The notes: generated by a model from the letters alone, not told the origin. Positions 5,591 through 15,626 are shown, counted from the stretch's first letter. The stretch: 38,003 bases of DNA from an uncultured Bacteroidota bacterium (GCA_902517895.1 CABYEA010000011.1:1-38003); one strand, 5' to 3'. Program-made: numbers and translations.

Positions 5591-8174
5591 CCTGAGACGA
5601 ACTTGATTCATTTTCATCGTTAACCACGTCCTCAATAATAACTTCTTCAATTTCATTAGCAGATTTTTCAATAGTAGGGATAAACTCTATCGGATCTAAA
5701 ATATTAACTTGCTTTACCTTGTGAGGGGTTAATTGATTACCCTTTGCTTTTATACCCTTTACTGTAATAAACTCATCAAAAATAATCTTTTGATTAGTTC
5801 TTTGTTCTTTATTTCTCAATTTACTGAAAACAATTTCAAAAACTGGTTTCCAGTCAGTAGATATCAATTCAAGGAAAGACCCTTTATTATCTGAAATAAA
5901 GACCTCCTGCTTATTTACATTTTCTATTATAAATCTTTTAGCAAAATACTTTTCTTTTTTACCATCAAAATATACGGCAGAAATAGGTTTTTTTGGCGCC
6001 CACTTTTCTAACATAATCATATCATCACTGAAATGGGTAGTTAACTCAGGTGATATTATCTTTAAAATTCCCTTTTGAGAAACTACTAATATTTTATCTT
6101 CACCTCTGAATTCACCCAACAACTCTCCTCTGCCATCAACATTTAATTTTTGAACAGTTTCATCGAACCAAATCTTTCTTGGTTTAAGCGTGGACATACC
6201 TTTCTCCTTTAACTCAATATTTTTAATTGTATTTTTAGTTAAAATATTACCTCTTGTACCTCTACCCTTAATTATTACATCACTAAAATCTATATCCCAT
6301 TTTAGTTTTTTTAACTTTGAATTGTGTCTTAAATTAATTGTAACTTTTTCAGCTTCACCATTAGGATTTGCTGAAAAATACTTAACCACGCTAGGTTTTT
6401 TTGATGATGATAAAGTATAAGTTTTATCTCGGGTAACACCAGAAACTGCAAACCTTTTTATGTAACCAAAACTCTTATCACCATCTTTGTAAACCATATT
6501 ATAAATGGTTCTTAAATCTTTTTTCTTAAAAACCGCCACGTGAATAATATTTTTTCCTATAAAAATTTTACTACCAACTCTTGTAACCATCATGTTACAA
6601 TTTTCTGTGAAAACAATTATATCATCAATATCACTACAATCACACACATATTCATCTCTCCTAAGCGATGTTCCAATAAATCCTTCCTCTCTATTAACAT
6701 AGAGTTTTGTGTTACGCATAACAACTTTTCTTACATCAACATCATCAAATATTTTTATTTCGGTTTTTCTTTGTTTTCCATATGAATAGTCGTTTTTTAG
6801 TCTTGTAAAATAGGCTATTGCAAATTCTATAATTTTACTCAAATTGATTTTTACTTCACCAATTTGATTTTCAAGGTTTTCTATTTTTTCTTTAGCCTTA
6901 TCAATATCAAATTTTGATATTCTTTTAATTTTTATTTCAGTTAATTTTGCGATGTCATCATCGGAAACTTCTCTTTTTAATACTTTGACAAAAGGCTTTA
7001 TTCCGAGTTTTATAGCATTTAAAACACCCTCCCAGCTTTCTTCCTTTTCAATGTCACGATATATTTTATTTTCAATAAATATTCTTTCTAGTGAGAAGCT
7101 ATGCAATTGATCTTCCAACTCCTGTAAACGAATCTCTAATTCTTTTTTTAAGATGTTTACGGTTTTATCTGTAGATTTAATTAATATCTCTGAAACACCT
7201 AAAAAACAAGGTTTATTATTTTCAATAATGCATGACAGTGGTGAAATTGAAACCTCGCAATTAGTAAATGCATATAAAGCATCAATTGTTTTATCAGGAG
7301 ATATACCTGACGGAAGATAAACTAATATTTCAACCTTAGAAGATGTATTATCGTCTATTTTTTTGATTTTAATTTTTCCCTTATCGTTAGCTTTAATAAT
7401 TGAATCAATTAAAGATGTAGTTGTTGTTCCGTATGGTAATTCCGTGATTAAAAGAGTAGATTTATCTATAATTTTTATTTTAGCTCTTACACGAATTTTG
7501 CCACCTCTTTTACCATCATTATAGTTTGTAAAATCTGCTATACCACCTGTAATAAAATCCGGATACAATGTAAACCTCTTATTTTTTAGATATTTAATTG
7601 ATGCATCAATCAATTCATTAAAATTATGCGATAAAATCTTAGTGGATAAACCAACCGCAATACCTTCTGCACCTTGGGCTAATAAAAGAGGAAACTTTAC
7701 AGGTAAATTGATCGGCTCTTTCCTTCTACCATCGTAGGATGACTGCCAATCAGTAACTTTTGGATTAAAAATTACATCATGGGCAAATTTTGATAGCCTA
7801 GCTTCTATATATCTTGAAGCAGCTGCCCTATCGCCTGTTAATATATTACCCCAGTTTCCTTGGGTGTCAATAAGTAAATCCTTTTGACCAATTTGAACCA
7901 TAGCATCGGCAATACTCGCATCACCGTGTGGATGATACTGCATTGTATGCCCAACAATATTGGCAACCTTATTGTAACGACCATCATCAAGGTCTTTCAT
8001 AGATTGCATAATTCTTCTTTGAACAGGCTTAAAACCATCTTCAACTGAGGGAACTGCCCTCTCAAGAATGACATATGATGCATAATCAAGAAACCAATCT
8101 TTGTACATTCCAGTCACACGGGTTATAGATTCCCCAAGATTTAAATCTTCATTAGTCTCAAAATTTTCTTGCAT
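5577..8174 (-). CDS. parC: DNA topoisomerase IV subunit A
   Basis: An 865-residue type IIA topoisomerase A subunit. The winged-helix/tower part begins near residue 23. HPHGD at 81-85 and AAASRYIEAR at 118-126 place the DNA-cleaving tyrosine at Tyr122. The C-terminal beta-pinwheel region (about 500-800) is divergent, and I see no clear GyrA box (QRRGGKG), which favours ParC over GyrA. The position equivalent to E. coli ParC Ser80 is Ala86, and Glu84 corresponds to Asp90. With ParE it decatenates daughter chromosomes. Its ATG directly abuts the parE stop (TAA-ATG), so the pair is translationally coupled. The C-terminal tail is acidic and Ser-rich. Its end overlaps the convergent lipoprotein gene by 14 bases. 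Confidence 0.93.
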   Translation of the reverse strand: MQENFETNEDLNLGESITRVTGMYKDWFLDYASYVILERAVPSVEDGFKPVQRRIMQSMKDLDDGRYNKVANIVGHTMQYHPHGDASIADAMVQIGQKDLLIDTQGNWGNILTGDRAAASRYIEARLSKFAHDVIFNPKVTDWQSSYDGRRKEPINLPVKFPLLLAQGAEGIAVGLSTKILSHNFNELIDASIKYLKNKRFTLYPDFITGGIADFTNYNDGKRGGKIRVRAKIKIIDKSTLLITELPYGTTTTSLIDSIIKANDKGKIKIKKIDDNTSSKVEILVYLPSGISPDKTIDALYAFTNCEVSISPLSCIIENNKPCFLGVSEILIKSTDKTVNILKKELEIRLQELEDQLHSFSLERIFIENKIYRDIEKEESWEGVLNAIKLGIKPFVKVLKREVSDDDIAKLTEIKIKRISKFDIDKAKEKIENLENQIGEVKINLSKIIEFAIAYFTRLKNDYSYGKQRKTEIKIFDDVDVRKVVMRNTKLYVNREEGFIGTSLRRDEYVCDCSDIDDIIVFTENCNMMVTRVGSKIFIGKNIIHVAVFKKKDLRTIYNMVYKDGDKSFGYIKRFAVSGVTRDKTYTLSSSKKPSVVKYFSANPNGEAEKVTINLRHNSKLKKLKWDIDFSDVIIKGRGTRGNILTKNTIKNIELKEKGMSTLKPRKIWFDETVQKLNVDGRGELLGEFRGEDKILVVSQKGILKIISPELTTHFSDDMIMLEKWAPKKPISAVYFDGKKEKYFAKRFIIENVNKQEVFISDNKGSFLELISTDWKPVFEIVFSKLRNKEQRTNQKIIFDEFITVKGIKAKGNQLTPHKVKQVNILDPIEFIPTIEKSANEIEEVIIEDVVNDENESSSSQATLF

Positions 8175-10025
8175 TTATTCTATAATATCAAGTTCAACTT
8201 TTAAATTATCAATAATGAAGGATTGTCTGTCAGGTGTATTTTTTCCCATATAAAAACTCAAAAGCTCTTCAATACTTTTGTCCTCATCTAACATTACTGG
8301 GTCTAGTCTTATATCATCACCTATAAAATAACCAAACTCATCTGGAGAAATCTCACCCAAACCTTTAAATCTTGTTATTTCAGGTTTTGGCTGAAGTTTT
8401 TTTATAGCTTTAATCCTTTCAATATCAGAGTAACAGTATAATGTTTCTTTTTTATTTCTTACCCTAAATAAGGGTGTTTGCAATATAAATAAGTGACCAC
8501 TTCTTATCAGTTCAGGAAAGAATTGTAGGAAAAATGTGATTAATAAAAGACGAATATGCATACCGTCAACATCAGCATCAGTAGCAATTACAATATTATT
8601 ATATCTTAGGTTTTCAATTGAATCTTCAATATTTAAAGCGGCTTGAAGTAAATTAAACTCTTCATTTTCATAAACAATTTTTTTAGACATACCATATGAG
8701 TTTAGAGGCTTACCTCTAAGACTAAATACAGCTTGAGTATTTACATCCCTTGATTTGGTTATACTACCAGATGCAGAATCACCCTCTGTAATAAATAAGG
8801 TTGTGTCAAGCCTTCTATCATTTTTTAGGTCCCCTAAATGAACCCTACAATCCCTTAATTTTTTATTATGCAGACTTGCTTTTTTAGCTCTTTCTCTAGC
8901 CAATTTTCTAATACCTGAAAGTTCTTTTCTTTCTTTTTCAGCTTGTAATATTTTTTTATTTAGAGCCTCTGCAACACCACTATTTTTATGTAAAAAATTA
9001 TCTAGTTTATTTTTTAAAAAATCATTTATATAAACCCTAACTGATGGCAAGTCTCCTCCCATCTCAGTTGAACCAAGCTTGGTTTTAGTCTGACTTTCAA
9101 AAATAGGCTCCATCACCTTTATAGAAATTGCAGCTACAATAGATTTTCGAATATCAGATGAATCGAAGTTTTTGCCGTAAAAATCCCTTATAGTTTTCAC
9201 AAATGCTTCTCTAAATGAACTAAGATGTGTACCGCCTTGAGTAGTATTTTGACCATTTACAAAAGAATGATATTCCTCGCTGTACTGGGTTCTGCTATGA
9301 GTAATTGCTAACTCAATATCATTCCCCTTCAAATGTATAATCGGATATGAAATCTGAGTGTCTTTTATCCTCTCCTCCAATAAATCCTTTAACCCATCAT
9401 TACTGTGAAACTTCTCATTGTTAAAAACTATTGTTAAACCGGGATTTAGGTAAACATAGTTTTTCAGCATTCGGGCTATGTATTCATTTCTGAATTTAAA
9501 ATTTTTAAAAATTGATTCATCAGGTATAAATGTTACTTTAGTACCCCTTCTTCTAGAACTTTCTTCTGGCTGATTTTCAATTTCAAGAACACCTCTGTTA
9601 AATTCAGCAAATGCTGTTTTTCCGTCTCTATTAGACTCGACTTTAAAGTAATCGGATAATGCGTTTACAGCTTTCGTACCGACACCATTTAAACCGACAG
9701 CCTTTTTAAAAGCTCTTGTGTCGTATTTTCCTCCAGTGTTCATTTTAGAGACAACATCTATTAGTTTTCCAAGTGGAATACCCCTTCCATAATCTCTAAC
9801 AGTTACACGAGAGCTTTGAACAGACACCTCAATTGTCTTTCCTGCACCCATAACAAACTCATCTATTGAATTATCTAAAACTTCCTTTAATAAAATATAA
9901 ATACCGTCGTCAGGTGAAGAACCATCTCCTAGCTTACCAATATACATTCCAGGGCGCATACGAATATGCTCTTTCCAGTCTAGAGACCTAATATTATCTT
10001 CTGTATATTGGTTGATTTTAGCCAT
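8175..10025 (-). CDS. parE: DNA topoisomerase IV subunit B
   Basis: A 616-residue GHKL ATPase subunit. The ATP-binding fold shows [11 protein letters not shown] (20-30), [11 protein letters not shown] with catalytic Glu48 and Mg-binding Asn52, VRDYGRGIP and [14 protein letters not shown]. The TOPRIM domain follows with TEGDSASGS and [10 protein letters not shown] as the metal-binding acidic clusters. Its length and lack of the extra GyrB insert fit the compact ParE/GyrB type of Bacteroidota. Its stop directly abuts the parC start. About 95 non-coding bases separate it from ychF upstream, and it is the first gene of the two-gene operon. Confidence 0.94.
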   Translation of the reverse strand: MAKINQYTEDNIRSLDWKEHIRMRPGMYIGKLGDGSSPDDGIYILLKEVLDNSIDEFVMGAGKTIEVSVQSSRVTVRDYGRGIPLGKLIDVVSKMNTGGKYDTRAFKKAVGLNGVGTKAVNALSDYFKVESNRDGKTAFAEFNRGVLEIENQPEESSRRRGTKVTFIPDESIFKNFKFRNEYIARMLKNYVYLNPGLTIVFNNEKFHSNDGLKDLLEERIKDTQISYPIIHLKGNDIELAITHSRTQYSEEYHSFVNGQNTTQGGTHLSSFREAFVKTIRDFYGKNFDSSDIRKSIVAAISIKVMEPIFESQTKTKLGSTEMGGDLPSVRVYINDFLKNKLDNFLHKNSGVAEALNKKILQAEKERKELSGIRKLARERAKKASLHNKKLRDCRVHLGDLKNDRRLDTTLFITEGDSASGSITKSRDVNTQAVFSLRGKPLNSYGMSKKIVYENEEFNLLQAALNIEDSIENLRYNNIVIATDADVDGMHIRLLLITFFLQFFPELIRSGHLFILQTPLFRVRNKKETLYCYSDIERIKAIKKLQPKPEITRFKGLGEISPDEFGYFIGDDIRLDPVMLDEDKSIEELLSFYMGKNTPDRQSFIIDNLKVELDIIE

Positions 10026-10120
10026 ACTTCTTAAGAATGCTAATATAATGTATCAGTAAAAAAAAATAAATGTTGATTTAACAAAGTAATTAACAAAATA
10101 TCAAGAGATTAGCTGATATG

Positions 10121-11215
10121 CTAAACGTTAAATAAAAAATGTATAATATCTCCGTTTTTAACTATGTAATCTTTACCCTCTAACCTCATCTTTCCTGCCT
10201 CCTTAACCTTAATCTCAGTTTTGTAATTAACATAGTCATTGTAGTTAATAACTTCAGCCTTAATAAAACCCTTTTCAAAGTCTGTGTGAATAACGCCAGC
10301 AGCTTGAGGTGCAGTTGCCATTTTAGGAATAGTCCAAGCACGCACTTCTTTTGGACCTGCAGTAAAATAAGTTTGTAAATTCAGTAGGTCGTATGTTGCG
10401 CTAATTAATTTTGAGGATCCAGGTACATCTAAACCTAAGTCATCTAAAAACATCTTTCTTTCTTCATAATCTTCGAGTTCATTAATTTCAGATTCAATAC
10501 CTGCAGCAAGAACGATTAAATTAGCACCTTCTTTAGTAATTAATGATTTAACAGATTCTACATGGTTATTTGTTGAATTAATGCTGTTTTCATCAACATT
10601 ACAGACATAAAGCACTGGCTTTGATGTTATTAGTTGAAGAGGCTTCAAATACTTATTTATATCAGGCATATCTATATCAATCGATCTAATATTATTTGAT
10701 GACTCAATAAAGGCAATGGCCTTTTGCAATACTTCTTTTTCACGTACTGCATCCTTATCTCCTGATTTAGCAGTTCTCTTGACTTTTTCCATTCTGTTAT
10801 TCAAACTCTCCAAATCTTTTAATTGTAATTCAATATCAATAATTTCCTTATCTCTGACAGGGTCAACTGAGCCATCGACATGAGTAATATTATCATTATC
10901 AAAACATCTCAGTACATGTATTATAGCATCCGTTTCCCTGATGTTTGCTAAAAACTTGTTACCTAGACCCTCCCCTTTGCTGGCGCCTTTGACCAAACCC
11001 GCAATATCAACAATTTCAACTGTAGCAGGAATAACCTTCTCAGGTTTTACAATCTCCTCCAGAGCCATAAGCCTTTTATCAGGGACATTTATAATACTGT
11101 GATTTGGTTCAATAGTACAAAAAGGAAAATTTGCACTTTGAGCTTTTGTATTTGATAAACAATTAAATAATGTTGATTTTCCAACATTTGGCAAACCTAC
11201 GATTCCTGCTTTCAT
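10121..11215 (-). CDS. ychF: ribosome-binding ATPase YchF (Obg-family)
   Basis: A 364-residue protein, normal YchF length. The P-loop is [12 protein letters not shown] at residues 7-18. [10 protein letters not shown] is the switch region, [20 protein letters not shown] is the G3 region, and CNVDENS replaces the usual NKxD (NVDE), which explains the ATP rather than GTP preference of this family. A coiled-coil insert lies in the middle and a TGS domain at the C-terminus (about 280-364). It is a conserved ATPase that associates with ribosomes and responds to redox stress. The start is 4 bases after the ferredoxin stop, so the two form an operon. Confidence 0.96.
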   Translation of the reverse strand: MKAGIVGLPNVGKSTLFNCLSNTKAQSANFPFCTIEPNHSIINVPDKRLMALEEIVKPEKVIPATVEIVDIAGLVKGASKGEGLGNKFLANIRETDAIIHVLRCFDNDNITHVDGSVDPVRDKEIIDIELQLKDLESLNNRMEKVKRTAKSGDKDAVREKEVLQKAIAFIESSNNIRSIDIDMPDINKYLKPLQLITSKPVLYVCNVDENSINSTNNHVESVKSLITKEGANLIVLAAGIESEINELEDYEERKMFLDDLGLDVPGSSKLISATYDLLNLQTYFTAGPKEVRAWTIPKMATAPQAAGVIHTDFEKGFIKAEVINYNDYVNYKTEIKVKEAGKMRLEGKDYIVKNGDIIHFLFNV

Positions 11216-11219
11216 TTAT

Positions 11220-11582
11220 TTAGGCCTTAATTTCATCACTGTGCATCAATTTTTGCTTTTCAAGTAATAAAGATTCTGATTCTATATTATTTAAGTCAGG
11301 AATACAACAATCAACAGGGCATACAGCAGCACATTGCGGCTCTTCATGAAAGCCTTTACATTCTGTACATTTATCTGGGACAATATAATAGACCTCGTCA
11401 TTGACTGCAGTTTGTGGAACCTCTGCACTAACAACCTTACCATCCAAAAGATTTACTTCTCCTTTAAGATTTGTACCGTCAGAATATTTCCAATTAACCG
11501 CAGCTTCATAAATAGCAGTATTTGGACATTCTGGCTCACATGCGCCACAATTTATGCATTCATCTGTAATAATTATCGCCAT
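11220..11582 (-). CDS. 2[4Fe-4S] ferredoxin
   Basis: A 120-residue bacterial ferredoxin. The first cluster motif is [12 protein letters not shown] (C-x2-C-x2-C-x3-CP) at residues 9-20. The second is [18 protein letters not shown], a C-x2-C-x8-C-x3-CP arrangement as in Allochromatium-type ferredoxins. Extra cysteines follow (VDCC). The insert between clusters and the acidic C-terminal helix ([12 protein letters not shown]) also fit that group. It is a low-potential electron carrier; the partner is not identifiable here. It is the first gene of the unit with ychF and diverges from the LuxC-like acyl-CoA reductase with only about 50 bases between them. Co-location with an acyl-CoA reductase is suggestive, but LuxC enzymes use NAD(P)H, so no functional link is claimed. 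Confidence 0.92.
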   Translation of the reverse strand: MAIIITDECINCGACEPECPNTAIYEAAVNWKYSDGTNLKGEVNLLDGKVVSAEVPQTAVNDEVYYIVPDKCTECKGFHEEPQCAAVCPVDCCIPDLNNIESESLLLEKQKLMHSDEIKA

Positions 11583-11602
11583 GATAATTTTATAATATTA
11601 TT

Positions 11603-11610
11603 TAAATTTG
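11603..11610 (+). promoter_or_regulatory. candidate -7 box for the LuxC-like gene
   Basis: TAAATTTG is an exact match to TAnnTTTG. It lies in the 50-base gap between the divergent ferredoxin and acyl-CoA reductase genes and overlaps the in-frame stop (TAA 11603-11605) that bounds the acyl-CoA reductase reading frame. It predicts transcription from about 11617. No good -33 box is visible. Confidence 0.4.
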
Positions 11611-11632
11611 TCACAAAATTAGCGCCAATATC

Positions 11633-12685
11633 ATTAAAAACAAAAGTATATATACAGAATTAAAAGCTAGAATCAACTACTTATCAAGTTTTGGAGAACT
11701 TTTAGAATCATTCTTTTCAGGTGAAAATCAATCTGAAAATCCAAAACTAGTACAAGCAATTGAAGATGCAGAAAAATATAATAGTTGGTTTTCAAAAAAA
11801 AATATTATCAATGCTTTAAAATATTGGATGGTCAAATTAAGAAAGGATAAACTAGAAGCTTGGATTTCAAAATATAATTTGCAAAATTTAAACTATAAAG
11901 TTGTAGTAATTATGGCTGGAAACTTTCCCCTAGCTGGATTACATGATCTAATATGTGTAATTATCACAGGAAATAAAGCAATTATTAAACCATCAAGCGA
12001 TGATAAAATTCTGATTAGTTTTTTTGTTGAATTCTTATACGAAAACTTTCCCGAGACCAATAAAATAATAGATATAAAATCAGAAAAAATTGGTGATTTT
12101 GACAAAGTAATAGCTACTGGTTCTAACAATACATTTAATTATTTTGAGTATTATTTTAGAGATAAAAGCTCATTACTTCGAAAAAATAGAAATTCAATAG
12201 CAGTTTTATCCGGAAATGAAAGCGAAAATGAATTAAAGTTACTATCAGATGATATTTTTATGTACTTTGGATTAGGATGTAGAAATATTTCCAAAATATT
12301 TATTCCTGTAGATTATAATTTAACTGAACTAAAAAGTAGATTTAGCAAGTATAATCATATAATAAACCACAATAAATATTCAAATAATTATAATTATCAA
12401 AAGACGATAAAATTAATGAACAACGAAGTTTTTATTGACTGTGATTATTTCTTAATGAGCCGATCTGAAAATAACACCCCTCCAATCTCAACGATATATT
12501 ATGATTATTATGATGATCTTTCTCAAGTATGTAATCTGATAAAAGAAAACGAAAATCAAATTCAATGCATTGTTACTAATCTTGAAATAGATAATTCTAT
12601 AAGATTTGGAGAGGCACAAAATCCAAAATTAGATCAATATTCTGACAATATAGACACAATAAATTTTCTGTTAACAAGTAGTTAA
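11633..12685 (+). CDS. LuxC-like acyl-CoA reductase with no standard start codon
   Basis: An aldehyde-dehydrogenase-fold acyl-CoA reductase (LuxC family). IMAGNFPLAGLHD and ITGNKAIIKPSSDDK form the nucleotide-binding side, and GLGCRNISKI carries the acyl-accepting Cys. Such enzymes reduce fatty acyl-CoA to aldehyde. The first ATG in frame is 11828, but the frame is open from 11606 and the upstream part encodes LKARINYLSSFGELLESFF and NSWFSKKN, which match the N-terminus of flavobacterial homologues as I recall them. There is no ATG, GTG or TTG between 11606 and 11827, so translation must start at a rare codon. ATT 11633 is used here (350 residues); ATA 11648 is an alternative. A start-codon-destroying substitution or sequence error is also possible. 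The catalytic Cys is about residue 216 with this start. serC follows after 68 bases. Confidence 0.8.
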   Translation: MKNKSIYTELKARINYLSSFGELLESFFSGENQSENPKLVQAIEDAEKYNSWFSKKNIINALKYWMVKLRKDKLEAWISKYNLQNLNYKVVVIMAGNFPLAGLHDLICVIITGNKAIIKPSSDDKILISFFVEFLYENFPETNKIIDIKSEKIGDFDKVIATGSNNTFNYFEYYFRDKSSLLRKNRNSIAVLSGNESENELKLLSDDIFMYFGLGCRNISKIFIPVDYNLTELKSRFSKYNHIINHNKYSNNYNYQKTIKLMNNEVFIDCDYFLMSRSENNTPPISTIYYDYYDDLSQVCNLIKENENQIQCIVTNLEIDNSIRFGEAQNPKLDQYSDNIDTINFLLTSS

Positions 12686-12753
12686 AAACATTTTACTTGA
12701 TGATACCGTATTTGGTTTAGTAAATATCGAAATTTGCTTTTTTATTATTTTTT

Positions 12754-13815
12754 ATGAAAATTCATAACTTCTGCGCTGGACCATCAATTTTACCGTCTGA
12801 GGTCTTTGAGGAAGCCTCAAACGCGGTAAAAGATTTAAATGGTTCAGGACTATCATTGTTAGAGATTTCTCATCGTAGCCATGCGTTTGTTGAAATAATG
12901 GATGAAGCTAGAGACTTATCTTTAGAATTATTGGGGTTAAGCGGTAACGATTATACTTCATTATTTCTGCAAGGTGGAGCAAGTTATCAATTCTTAATGG
13001 TTGCATATAACTATCTAAAAAATGAAGCTGCTTATTTAAATACAGGAACGTGGAGTAAAAAAGCAATTAAAGAAGCGAAATTATTTGGAAAAGTTGACGT
13101 GATAGCTACCTCCGAAAATGAAAATTTCAATTATATTCCAAAGTATGATATTTCTAAGCAATACGACTATTTTCATTGTACCTCAAACAACACTATTTTT
13201 GGTACTCAAATGAATTCTTTTCCTTCAACAAAGACCCCTATATTTTGTGATATGAGTAGTGATATATTTTCGCGTTTTCTAGATTTCACCAAATTTGATT
13301 TAATTTATGCCGGTGCTCAGAAAAATTTAGGTCCTGCAGGAGCAACACTAGTTATTATAAAAAACGATTTATTAGACAATATAAAGAATGATGTTCCTTC
13401 AATGTTGAACTACAAGGTACATGCTGATAAAAGCAGCATGTTTAATACCCCACCTGTTTTTTCAGTTTATGTATCTATGCTTAATATGAGATGGTTAAAA
13501 AAAATGGGGGGTATTTCTGCCATTGAAGAAAAGAACAGAAAAAAGTCTGAAATGCTATACTCTGAAATTGATTTAAACCCACTATTCAAAGGTCATGCTA
13601 ATGAAGCCGACAGATCAATGATGAATGCTACTTTCAATTTATGTGATGACAATTTTAAAGATAGTTTTGAATCAATGTTGTCAGAGGCCAGAATATCTGC
13701 TCTTTCTGGACACAGAAGTGTAGGTGGATACAGAGCATCTATGTATAACGCAATGGGGATTGACAGTGTAAAAGCTCTAGTTGAAATTATGAGTGAATTA
13801 GAATCTAAAATTTAA
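12754..13815 (+). CDS. serC: phosphoserine aminotransferase
   Basis: A 353-residue class V aminotransferase. NFCAGPSILP at the N-terminus, SHRSHAF, LQGGASYQF and YAGAQKNLGPAG place the PLP-binding lysine at Lys190. The C-terminal HRSVGGYRASMYNAM is the phosphate-binding motif. It transfers the amino group from glutamate to 3-phosphohydroxypyruvate, giving O-phospho-L-serine. serA begins 3 bases after its stop, so the two steps are co-expressed. O-phosphoserine is also the expected co-substrate for the cysteate synthase-like enzyme encoded at 33.5-34.5 kb. Confidence 0.96.
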   Translation: MKIHNFCAGPSILPSEVFEEASNAVKDLNGSGLSLLEISHRSHAFVEIMDEARDLSLELLGLSGNDYTSLFLQGGASYQFLMVAYNYLKNEAAYLNTGTWSKKAIKEAKLFGKVDVIATSENENFNYIPKYDISKQYDYFHCTSNNTIFGTQMNSFPSTKTPIFCDMSSDIFSRFLDFTKFDLIYAGAQKNLGPAGATLVIIKNDLLDNIKNDVPSMLNYKVHADKSSMFNTPPVFSVYVSMLNMRWLKKMGGISAIEEKNRKKSEMLYSEIDLNPLFKGHANEADRSMMNATFNLCDDNFKDSFESMLSEARISALSGHRSVGGYRASMYNAMGIDSVKALVEIMSELESKI

Positions 13816-13818
13816 TAT

Positions 13819-14772
13819 ATGAATGTTTTAGCAAATGATGGGATTAGTCAGGAAGGTGTTGAAAAACTTACTGCTGCAGGCTTTAACACTATATTAGAAT
13901 CTGTTGAGCAAGCAAATATCATAGATTTTATAAATGAGAATAATATTGAAGTATTATTAGTAAGAAGCGCTACAAAAGTTAGAAAAGATTTGATTGATAG
14001 CTGTAAATCAATAAAAATTATCGGAAGAGGTGGTGTTGGAATGGATAATATAGATGTATCCTATGCCAAGGAAAAGGGTATTCATGTAATTAATACTCCT
14101 GCAGCATCATCAATCTCGGTTGCTGAACTGGTATTTGCACATTTATTTTCTTGTGTAAGATCACTACACATCTCAAACAGGGAAATGCCGCTAGATGGAG
14201 ATAAAGAATTTAAAAAACTTAAAAAAAATTATGCCGGAGGAACAGAACTCAAAGGAAAAACATTGGGTGTAGTTGGTTTTGGAAGAATAGGACAAGAAGT
14301 TGCTAAAATTGGTATAGGTGTCGGTATGAATGTGATTTTTTATGATTTACACAATAAAAAAGCCGAAATTGAAATTGATTTTTTTGATGGAGGTTCAAAG
14401 AAATTTGGATTAGAAAGCTCAACTTTTGATGAACTATTAAAAGAATCCGACTTCATTTCATTACATGTGCCGGCACAAAAGGACTATATTATCGCAGATA
14501 AAGAATTTTCTATAATGAAACAAGGCTCAGGGATTATTAATGCTGCTCGTGGTGGCGTGATTGACGAAGAGTCTCTAATTAAATATATTGATAATAAAAA
14601 TTTATCCTTTGCTGCACTTGATACATTTGAGAATGAACCTACTCCTAGTATTAAGATTTTAATGAATCAAAAAATATCAATGACTCCACACATTGGAGCC
14701 GCAACAAAAGAAGCGCAAAAAAGAATTGGAATTGAACTTGCTGATCAGATAATAAATTTATATGCCAAATAA
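13819..14772 (+). CDS. serA: D-3-phosphoglycerate dehydrogenase (short form, no ACT domain)
   Basis: A 317-residue D-2-hydroxyacid dehydrogenase. GRGGVGMDNID, then the Rossmann motif GVVGFGRIGQEVAKIG, INAARGGVIDEESL with the catalytic Arg region, and TPHIGAATKEAQ with the catalytic His. The chain ends about 20 residues after that motif, so the C-terminal ACT regulatory domain of E. coli SerA is absent and serine feedback inhibition of that kind is not expected. Its position directly after serC strongly supports phosphoglycerate as substrate. It oxidises 3-phosphoglycerate to 3-phosphohydroxypyruvate with NAD+. Confidence 0.93.
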   Translation: MNVLANDGISQEGVEKLTAAGFNTILESVEQANIIDFINENNIEVLLVRSATKVRKDLIDSCKSIKIIGRGGVGMDNIDVSYAKEKGIHVINTPAASSISVAELVFAHLFSCVRSLHISNREMPLDGDKEFKKLKKNYAGGTELKGKTLGVVGFGRIGQEVAKIGIGVGMNVIFYDLHNKKAEIEIDFFDGGSKKFGLESSTFDELLKESDFISLHVPAQKDYIIADKEFSIMKQGSGIINAARGGVIDEESLIKYIDNKNLSFAALDTFENEPTPSIKILMNQKISMTPHIGAATKEAQKRIGIELADQIINLYAK

Positions 14773-14774
14773 TT

Positions 14775-15071
14775 ATGATGGATAAACTTAAAAAAAGATG
14801 GGGTATTAGCTCAAATTTTCAAATTTTGAAAATATTTATTGTTTTTGGAATTACTGGATCTACGGCTGCCTGGATTTCAGAGCCTCTTTGTCATTTTTTT
14901 GGAATAACTACTGATAATCTTAACATAATAATTTATTGGCTGTTTAGAATAGTTTTAATTACAATTGTATATCAATTTATATTAGTGTTTGTAGCATTTT
15001 TATTTGGAGAATTTAAGTTTTTCTGGAAGTTTGTAAGGAAATTTTTAAATGTTTTTGGACTAAAATTTTAG
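14775..15071 (+). CDS. small two-helix membrane protein (DUF6787-like)
   Basis: A 98-residue protein with two hydrophobic helices, about residues 20-38 and 50-76, and a basic aromatic tail (FKFFWKFVRKFLNVFG). The start MMDKLKKRWGISSNFQ and the overall layout match a small flavobacterial family I recall as DUF6787, often found after serA. It begins 2 bases after the serA stop, so it is the last gene of the serC-serA unit. It ends one base before the convergent msrA stop. Function unknown; an inner-membrane location is likely. Confidence 0.78.
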   Translation: MMDKLKKRWGISSNFQILKIFIVFGITGSTAAWISEPLCHFFGITTDNLNIIIYWLFRIVLITIVYQFILVFVAFLFGEFKFFWKFVRKFLNVFGLKF

Positions 15072-15072
15072 T

Positions 15073-15609
15073 TTATATCAATTTATCCTTAAAATTCTCT
15101 TGAAATTTTTGAACTTTTGGAGTGATAACAATATCACAATAAGGCTGATTCTTATTTAATTCATAATAATTCTCATGGTAATTTTCTGCCTTAAAGAACT
15201 CATTAAATTTAATTATTTCAGTTACAATTTTATCATTAAATGAATTACTCCCTTCTAATAACTCAATATAATTTATAATCATTTCTTTTTCGATTAAATT
15301 TGAGTAGAATGCAATTGATCTGTAATGTGTCCCAACGTCATTCCCTTGTCTATTTAATGTAGTTGGATCGTGTGCATCAAAAAATATTTTTAGCAGAGAT
15401 TGAAAGTCAATAATCATCGTATCATATGTGATCTCCACTGTTTCAGCATGTCCTGTTTTTCCAGAGCAAACCTCTTTGTATGTAGGGTTTTGAATATTCC
15501 CCCCACAATAACCAGGTTTTACATCTAATACTCCTTTTAACCTCTTATATATTGCCTCTGTACACCAAAAACAACCACCTGAAAAATATGCTTTACGTAT
15601 AAGACTCAT
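15073..15609 (-). CDS. msrA: peptide methionine sulfoxide reductase MsrA
   Basis: A 178-residue MsrA of normal length. The active site is GGCFWCTEA at residues 11-19 with catalytic Cys13 and Phe/Trp beside it; Cys16 could act as a resolving cysteine in this GCFWC type. It continues with PGYCGG, GHAETVEI, FFDAHDPTTLNRQGNDVGTH and YHENYYELN, all family motifs. It reduces the S-epimer of methionine sulfoxide using thioredoxin. No signal peptide is visible, so it is cytoplasmic. It is a single-gene unit, divergent from the ABC ATPase gene with a 29-base gap. Confidence 0.96.
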   Translation of the reverse strand: MSLIRKAYFSGGCFWCTEAIYKRLKGVLDVKPGYCGGNIQNPTYKEVCSGKTGHAETVEITYDTMIIDFQSLLKIFFDAHDPTTLNRQGNDVGTHYRSIAFYSNLIEKEMIINYIELLEGSNSFNDKIVTEIIKFNEFFKAENYHENYYELNKNQPYCDIVITPKVQKFQENFKDKLI

Positions 15610-15626
15610 AAATTAAATTAATATAT

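Noticed and set aside
6190-6785. Two plus-strand reading frames inside parC
   Set aside because: They are low-complexity translations of the antisense strand of parC, without recognisable domains.
10109-10124. TTAGC-TGATAT-GCTAA hairpin at the end of ychF
   Set aside because: Only five pairs and no T-tract in the ychF direction; too weak to call a terminator.
11334-11663. Plus-strand frame of 109 codons across the ferredoxin gene
   Set aside because: It is antisense to the cysteine-rich ferredoxin gene, and its composition is typical of a shadow frame.
11893-12129. Minus-strand frame inside the LuxC-like gene
   Set aside because: Antisense to conserved nucleotide-binding motifs; no independent support.
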